From Roseobacter sp. (GTDB lineage: Bacteria > Pseudomonadota > Alphaproteobacteria > Rhodobacterales > Rhodobacteraceae), in assembly GCA_024636425.1 (NCBI GenBank), contig JAGXHB010000107.1, forward strand, positions 1 to 9,160: a stretch of 9,160 nucleotides of DNA. The letters run 5' to 3'. The notes beneath the pieces are model-generated. The model was given only the letters and a program-made list of their open reading frames with translations, made no database searches and was not told where the DNA came from. Shown here in pieces: positions 5,813-9,160 of the stretch. Both the position numbers and the translations under genes were made by a program. Within the stretch, counting starts at the first letter, position 1, and each line of letters opens with the position of its first letter.

Positions 5813-6874
5813 CTAAGGGGCGGCCGGCGCGGGACCACGGTAAACGATGAAACCGCTTGTGTCGCGGGCCGTCACGCCTTCTTCTTCCGCACCTGTTTCC
5901 ATGACCATGATGCCCACGATCTCCTGACCGCGTTCTCCGGACATGATCGCATAATAATTGCCGCTCTCATAGGCGACGGTCGCACCCTCATCGTTGACAA
6001 AGCTGCTGTCGAGCGTGCCGAGGATCTCGCCATTGGCATCAAGGGCACCGGGTCCGATCTTGAACTGCACCTCTGGCAGGCCCGCAATCGACGCTGTGTT
6101 CTGGGCGTTGATGTTGTCCACCACGCTGTTCGTCACATCGTTTCCGTTGATGTCAAAGATCCGGCGGTTGAACACCCGTCCTTTCACGCCATCGCCGACA
6201 CTCGCGCTGTCGCCGTTGAAATCCCCGAAATCGACGTCCACACGGATGTCGCCGGTGGAATACTGCATGCCCCCACGGCCTTCGAAATCGCGGATACCGG
6301 CGGTCTTGCCGGTATAGGTGCCTTGCGCGCCCTCTGTGGTCTCAAGCGTCACACCGCCTGTGCGTTTGTAGATGAAACCCCCAAAGCCATAGCCGACATA
6401 TTGACCGGTGCGCACCACGGCGAATTCGGTATTCCCGCTATCGCTCACGCCATAGATCGCCCGGTGGAAAAGCTGATTGACCGGCTCACCGCTCTGACTG
6501 TCCAGCGTGACGGCAGGCGCGTCATAGACCGCAAACGGGCCGAGGCTGCTGACCTGTGCGCCGCGCGTGTAGACGTTGTTTCCGTCAAAGGCGATGCCGT
6601 CGATCGTGAACGTATCGTTTTCCGCGTTGTACTGAAAGTTCGACGCCGTTCCGTTGCCATCATCATCGGGCGTTTCAGAGCGGCGGATGTCGTTGTTCGG
6701 GGTGGGGGAGGCTGTGCCCGCAGGCAACCCGTCGCGGGATATGTTGGCACCCGTGTCACCGCCGTCGTCTGTTCCGCCCCCGGTATCCCCGTCTGTGGGT
6801 CCGTTGAACGGCACACCATCACCGCACGCTGCAAGCGCCACACAAAGGGCGAGCCCTGTTGCCGTCATTTTCAT
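5813..6874 (-). CDS. Predicted surface lipoprotein, likely cargo of the adjacent Slam (TbpB-like barrel region)
   Basis: This is a 353-residue lipoprotein. The signal peptide ends in the lipobox L14-A-A-C17, and residue +2 is glycine, compatible with outer-membrane sorting. Residues about 18-78 form a low-complexity tether rich in Gly, Asp, Thr and Pro. Residues about 80-350 are predicted to be nearly all beta-strand with many Gly/aromatic turns. The last third, from GGMQYSTGDIRVDVDFGDF, has the layout of the transferrin-binding-protein-like C-terminal barrel found in Slam substrates. The phrase GGFIYKR (165-171) is echoed by SGFIVYRG (340-347), hinting at two related lobes. The start at 6874 was chosen because GAGG (complement of 6884-6887) is nine bases away. 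The alternative ATG at 6880 would be only three bases from it. It precedes the Slam gene by nine bases. The ligand is unknown. No TonB-dependent receptor gene is adjacent. Confidence 0.75.
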   Translation of the reverse strand: MKMTATGLALCVALAACGDGVPFNGPTDGDTGGGTDDGGDTGANISRDGLPAGTASPTPNNDIRRSETPDDDGNGTASNFQYNAENDTFTIDGIAFDGNNVYTRGAQVSSLGPFAVYDAPAVTLDSQSGEPVNQLFHRAIYGVSDSGNTEFAVVRTGQYVGYGFGGFIYKRTGGVTLETTEGAQGTYTGKTAGIRDFEGRGGMQYSTGDIRVDVDFGDFNGDSASVGDGVKGRVFNRRIFDINGNDVTNSVVDNINAQNTASIAGLPEVQFKIGPGALDANGEILGTLDSSFVNDEGATVAYESGNYYAIMSGERGQEIVGIMVMETGAEEEGVTARDTSGFIVYRGPAPAAP

Positions 6875-6880
6875 ATTCAT

Positions 6881-7073
6881 CTGCCTCGAATATTTTTTTA
6901 ATTGCCGCAACCGTCGCCAATCCGCAGGCCCGTTGTCAACGCTGCAACATCCTCTCCGTGCATTTACCGGCCAAGTGCTACCTAAAAACAATACCGCATA
7001 TCGTGGTTCCGAAGCGCCGTTCCCGCAGATATAGTTACACGCGAATCCCAAGCCATTTGACAGGACGCGCCCC
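6881..7073. other. Divergent intergenic region between the lipoprotein and thyX genes
   Basis: These bases separate two divergent genes and must hold both promoters. On the plus strand TATAGT (7030-7035) is a reasonable -10 for thyX, 38 bases before its ATG, but the matching -35 (TTCCGA, 7007-7012) is poor. On the minus strand a perfect TTGACA (complement of 6934-6939) lacks a -10 at normal spacing. An AT-rich patch (6889-6902) lies directly upstream of the lipoprotein ribosome site. I see no strong palindrome here. Confidence 0.4.
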
Positions 7074-7994
7074 ATGCCCATCAGCCCCGACCAGCAAGCC
7101 GAAATCGACGCTCTGCGCAGCGACGCAAAACCCACCCTGCGCGCTGTGTCCGAAGGCATGGAGGCGCATCTTTACACCGCGATCCCCGTGCTCGACCACG
7201 GCTTCGTGCGCGTCATCGACTATATGGGCGACGACGCCGCGATCTGTCAGGCGGCCCGCGTCAGCTATGGGCGCGGCACCAAATCCGTCCAGAACGACGA
7301 AGGGCTGATCCGCTACCTCATGCGCCACTGGCACTCCACCCCGTTCGAGATGTGCGAGATCAAGCTGCACGTCAAACTGCCCGTCTTTGTCGCGCGCCAG
7401 TGGATCCGCCACCGGACCGCCAACGTCAACGAATACTCCGCCCGCTATTCGATCCTCGACCGCGAGTTCTACATCCCCAGCCCCGAACACACGAACGCGC
7501 AAAGCGTGGTGAACAATCAGGGCAGGGGCGGCGTGCTCGAAGGGGCCGAGGCCGCCCGCGTGCTCGAAATCCTCAAGACCGACAGCAACCGCGCCTATGA
7601 CAATTACGAGGCGATGATCGCGGAAACCGGCCCCGACGGCCAGCCGCAGGACGGTCTGGCCCGCGAGCTTGCCCGCATGAACCTGCCCACCAACATCTAC
7701 ACGCAGTGGTACTGGAAGGTCGATCTGCACAACCTCTTCCACTTCCTGCGCCTGCGCGCCGACGCCCACGCCCAATACGAGATCCGCGTCTATGCCGACG
7801 CCATCTGCAACGTGGTCGCCGACTGGGTGCCCGCCGCCTACCGCGCCTTCGAGGATTACCGTCTGGGGGGAGCGACACTCTCGCACACATCCCTTGATTG
7901 TATCCGCCGAATGCTGAAAGGTGAGGACGTCACGCAGGAGACCTCAGGCATGAGCAAGGGGGAATGGCGGGAATTTCAGGGGGTTATTGGGTGA
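7074..7994 (+). CDS. thyX: Flavin-dependent thymidylate synthase ThyX
   Basis: This 306-residue cytoplasmic enzyme makes dTMP from dUMP, using methylenetetrahydrofolate as carbon donor and FAD/NADPH as reductant. The ThyX signature RHRX7S is present as R112-H-R through S122 within RHRTANVNEYSARYS. Also visible are HSTPFEM (87-93) and the C-terminal block LPTNIYTQWYWKVDLHN followed by LFHFLRLR, which carries the conserved arginines for dUMP and flavin binding. AQYEIR (233-238) is also conserved. The length is at the upper end for the family, as in other alphaproteobacteria. The ATG at 7074 has AGGA (7062-7065) eight bases upstream. The stop codon TGA overlaps the GTG start of the next gene, so the two can be read from one transcript although their base compositions differ strongly. 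Confident identification. Confidence 0.93.
   Translation: MPISPDQQAEIDALRSDAKPTLRAVSEGMEAHLYTAIPVLDHGFVRVIDYMGDDAAICQAARVSYGRGTKSVQNDEGLIRYLMRHWHSTPFEMCEIKLHVKLPVFVARQWIRHRTANVNEYSARYSILDREFYIPSPEHTNAQSVVNNQGRGGVLEGAEAARVLEILKTDSNRAYDNYEAMIAETGPDGQPQDGLARELARMNLPTNIYTQWYWKVDLHNLFHFLRLRADAHAQYEIRVYADAICNVVADWVPAAYRAFEDYRLGGATLSHTSLDCIRRMLKGEDVTQETSGMSKGEWREFQGVIG
7978..7983 (+). promoter_or_regulatory. Ribosome binding site deciding the GTG start at 7991
   Basis: AGGGGG inside the end of thyX lies seven bases before GTG 7991-7993. An upstream in-frame ATG at 7964 would add nine residues read out of thyX coding sequence and has no better site. The hydrophobic anchor is complete with the GTG start. 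Confidence 0.65.
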
Positions 7995-8644
7995 TTGATT
8001 GGTTCAAGAGTGAGTGGGAGACTTTAGTCTCCGCTCCTGCCACCTTCGTTATCTCCGCCCTGATTTTTGCCTTTGTAGGCTATCTCTTCAAACAGATACT
8101 TTCGCAAAGTAAAATTGAGACCCTAGAGGAGCGTTTAAGGCTTTCCGCGGAAAAAAACCTAGATTTTCAGCAAAAGCTGGAAGTCAAATCTCCTGACGAA
8201 GCCAAGCAAAAGATCGAAGCTCTTGAGGCTAGACTGATCGAATTTGAAGCTAAGATGGAAACCTTTGGACCAAGAAAGCTATCGGAAAGTAAGATTGTCG
8301 AACTGTCTAATTCCTTAGCTGAATGCAGGGGTAGTTTAATTTCTATTATCAAAGACGGCGCGTCAACTGATGCTCAGACGCTATCTAGCAGTTTTCATGA
8401 GGTATTTAGGCGCGCTGGTTGGAAAACTGAGTCACCGATGGTGCTTGGTCTGGGCAATCCACCACCGTCTGGAATTGCAATTTCGATCCCTCATCCCGAT
8501 ACTCAAACTAGGGAACATAAATTGCTGGTAACAGCATTTGAAAACGCCGGGATAAAGTTTGATCTACGGACAGATTTGGCTCCTTATCTCGACACTAAAG
8601 AACAGCAGCCAGTTGCGGAGATCTTGCTTACAACCGCACTATAA
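7991..8644 (+). CDS. Membrane-anchored coiled-coil protein of unknown function
   Basis: This encodes a 217-residue protein I cannot assign a function to. Residues about 16-34 (ATFVISALIFAFVGYLF) are one transmembrane helix near the N-terminus. Residues about 40-92 are a charged coiled coil containing KSPDEAKQKIEALEARL, a phrase I recognise from scattered uncharacterised bacterial proteins with the same anchor. Residues about 102-217 form a compact mixed domain with FRRAGWKTESPMVLGLGN and GIAISIPHPD, ending in AEILLTTAL. The GTG start overlaps the thyX stop (GTGA). Codons are visibly AT-richer: counted GC is 26 of 60 bases in 8101-8160 against 41 of 60 in thyX at 7741-7800, suggesting horizontal acquisition. 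The predicted topology puts the coiled coil and C-terminal domain on one side of the inner membrane. A link to thymidylate synthesis is not implied. Confidence 0.7.
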   Translation: MIDWFKSEWETLVSAPATFVISALIFAFVGYLFKQILSQSKIETLEERLRLSAEKNLDFQQKLEVKSPDEAKQKIEALEARLIEFEAKMETFGPRKLSESKIVELSNSLAECRGSLISIIKDGASTDAQTLSSSFHEVFRRAGWKTESPMVLGLGNPPPSGIAISIPHPDTQTREHKLLVTAFENAGIKFDLRTDLAPYLDTKEQQPVAEILLTTAL

Positions 8645-8740
8645 TTTGTTTGGTTTTTGTTCGCAATAAATTCACACAAATGGGTTTGGCTTTCAAAGAA
8701 GCTGTGCGAAAAAAACGCCGGTTAATTCACAATTCTTTCA
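8645..8740. other. AT-rich non-coding stretch
   Basis: This follows the stop codon of the membrane-anchored protein. It holds no convincing gene, promoter or terminator. A weak frame can be drawn through it from 8650, but it runs on through the inverted repeats and has no ribosome site. Confidence 0.4.
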
Positions 8741-8761
8741 TGCCAAATCTCCGATTTGGCA
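8741..8761. repeat. Perfect 9-bp stem, 3-base loop hairpin
   Basis: TGCCAAATC (8741-8749) and GATTTGGCA (8753-8761) are exact reverse complements around TCC. No T-tract follows on either strand, so a classical intrinsic terminator is unlikely. It abuts the larger GC-rich inverted repeat, and the two together look like a palindromic intergenic repeat unit. Confidence 0.7.
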
Positions 8762-8818
8762 GCGCCCGAACCGCCCCCACGGGGCGGGCGCTTCGCTTCC
8801 ACCCCTCGGTTCGGGCGC
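8762..8818. repeat. Nested GC-rich inverted repeat with competing pairings
   Basis: The outer arms GCGCCCGAACCG (8762-8773) and CGGTTCGGGCGC (8807-8818) are a perfect 12-bp inverted repeat with 33 bases between them. CCGCCCC (8771-8777) and GGGGCGG (8781-8787) form a perfect 7-bp stem with a 3-base loop that shares bases with the left outer arm. GCGC at 8762-8765 can also pair with 8788-8791. The structures therefore exclude each other in part. The element could be a dispersed REP/BIME-like repeat or a structured RNA/DNA element. Copy number is not visible from here. Confidence 0.65.
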
Positions 8819-8843
8819 GGCGCTCTCCATTGAACGCACGCCA

Positions 8844-8879
8844 TTGACATCACTCCTCATACATGATACGTACCACGTA
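8844..8879 (+). promoter_or_regulatory. Candidate promoter and operator of the HigB-type toxin gene
   Basis: A perfect -35 TTGACA lies at 8844-8849. A palindrome TACGT-ACC-ACGTA (8867-8879) covers the expected -10 and start region, and ends five bases before the toxin ATG. HigA antitoxins typically repress their own operon by binding such palindromes. The -10 itself is poor, and no ribosome site is evident, as the untranslated leader would be very short. Confidence 0.45.
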
Positions 8880-8884
8880 CCGAA

Positions 8885-9160
8885 ATGATAAAAACCTTCG
8901 CCTGCAAACACACTGAACAGTTGCACACCGCAGGCACCGTTGCCCGCCCGTTCGGGGCATTCGCGCGACCGGCCAAGCGCAAGCTGATGATGCTGCACGC
9001 TGCGGTCGAAATCCGCGATTTGCGCAGCCCGCCGGGAAACCGGCTTGAAAAACTGTCGGGAGACCGCGCCGGGCAATACGCGATCCGTATCAACGACCAG
9101 TGGCGTATCTGTTTCCGCTGGGACCAGGGGGATGTTCACGATGTCGAAATCTGCGATTAC
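8885..9160 (+). CDS. higB: HigB-type toxin, RelE/ParE superfamily (reaches the right edge)
   Basis: The 92 codons visible here encode a small basic protein of the HigB/plasmid-maintenance killer family. Members are ribosome-dependent mRNA endonucleases neutralised by a HigA antitoxin. Recognisable blocks are MIKTFACKHTEQL at the start, RKLMMLHAAVEIRDLRSPPG in the middle, and NRLEKLSGDRAGQYAIRIND and QWRICFRW near the end, with VHDVEICDY at the window edge. Family members are usually 92-93 residues, often ending in DYH, so only the last codon or two and the stop are missing. The ATG at 8885 gives the standard N-terminus but has no clear Shine-Dalgarno site. Order toxin then antitoxin is normal for higBA, so higA is expected directly beyond 9160. 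GC content returns to the high level of the left part. Confidence 0.85.
   Translation, partial: MIKTFACKHTEQLHTAGTVARPFGAFARPAKRKLMMLHAAVEIRDLRSPPGNRLEKLSGDRAGQYAIRINDQWRICFRWDQGDVHDVEICDY

Noticed and set aside
5351..6901. A 516-codon open frame on the plus strand opposite the Slam and lipoprotein genes
   Set aside because: It is antisense to two well-supported genes and crosses their junction. It has no recognisable domain. Long antisense frames are expected in GC-rich DNA.
6911..6939. Minus-strand promoter for the lipoprotein operon based on a perfect TTGACA
   Set aside because: The hexamers at 16-18 base spacing (such as CGACGG) do not resemble a -10.
7035..7886. A 283-codon open frame on the minus strand opposite thyX
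   Set aside because: It is the antisense shadow of a confidently identified enzyme. Its Val/Gly/Asp/His-rich composition is typical of such shadows.
8741..8761. Intrinsic terminator for the coiled-coil gene
   Set aside because: The stem is strong but no run of T follows it on either strand.
8762..8818. Integron attC-like site, because of the long imperfect hairpin with conserved arms
   Set aside because: The arms lack the RYYYAAC and GTTRRRY core sites, the stem is perfectly paired rather than bulged, and there is no cassette array or integrase in view.
8650..8847. A 65-codon plus-strand frame after the coiled-coil gene
   Set aside because: It has no ribosome site, runs through both inverted repeats, and becomes Arg/Pro-rich only because of the repeat sequence.

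Overview
The window looks like chromosomal DNA of a marine-type alphaproteobacterium, probably Rhodobacteraceae (Roseobacter group). This is inferred from the high GC content, dense short operons, and the recognisable alphaproteobacterial forms of an aspartate/prephenate aminotransferase, SdhE, an LdtR-like MarR protein, ThyX and glyoxalase I. No rRNA, tRNA, CRISPR array or transposase gene was seen.

Layout. The left edge carries the 5' end of an aminotransferase gene on the minus strand (1-197). It diverges from a plus-strand pair: an XRE-type regulator (288-686) overlapping sdhE (679-945), the assembly factor that helps attach FAD to succinate dehydrogenase. An LdtR-like MarR regulator (1058-1558) and a PhzF-family isomerase (1639-2466) follow on the plus strand. 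The PhzF gene converges with, and overlaps at its stop codon, a minus-strand operon read gloA, DUF1194 copy 1, DUF1194 copy 2 (4325 down to 2463). The two DUF1194 products are secreted von Willebrand-A-like proteins with complete MIDAS residues.

The most interesting block is the next minus-strand pair (6874 down to 4415). It encodes a lipoprotein with a clear lipobox and a long Gly/Asp-rich tether, then, 9 bases later, a TPR plus beta-barrel protein of the Slam family (surface lipoprotein assembly modulator, type XI secretion). The adjacency predicts a dedicated cargo and translocon pair that puts the lipoprotein on the outer face of the outer membrane.

Divergent from that pair, thyX (7074-7994) encodes flavin-dependent thymidylate synthase. 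Its stop codon overlaps the GTG start of a clearly AT-richer gene (7991-8644) for a membrane-anchored coiled-coil protein of unknown function. After it comes a non-coding stretch with two strong inverted repeats (8741-8818), then a candidate promoter/operator and a HigB-type toxin gene running to the right edge (8885-9160). From 7991 rightward the content is accessory in character (base composition shift, palindromic repeats, toxin-antitoxin), while the left part is mostly core metabolism and regulation.
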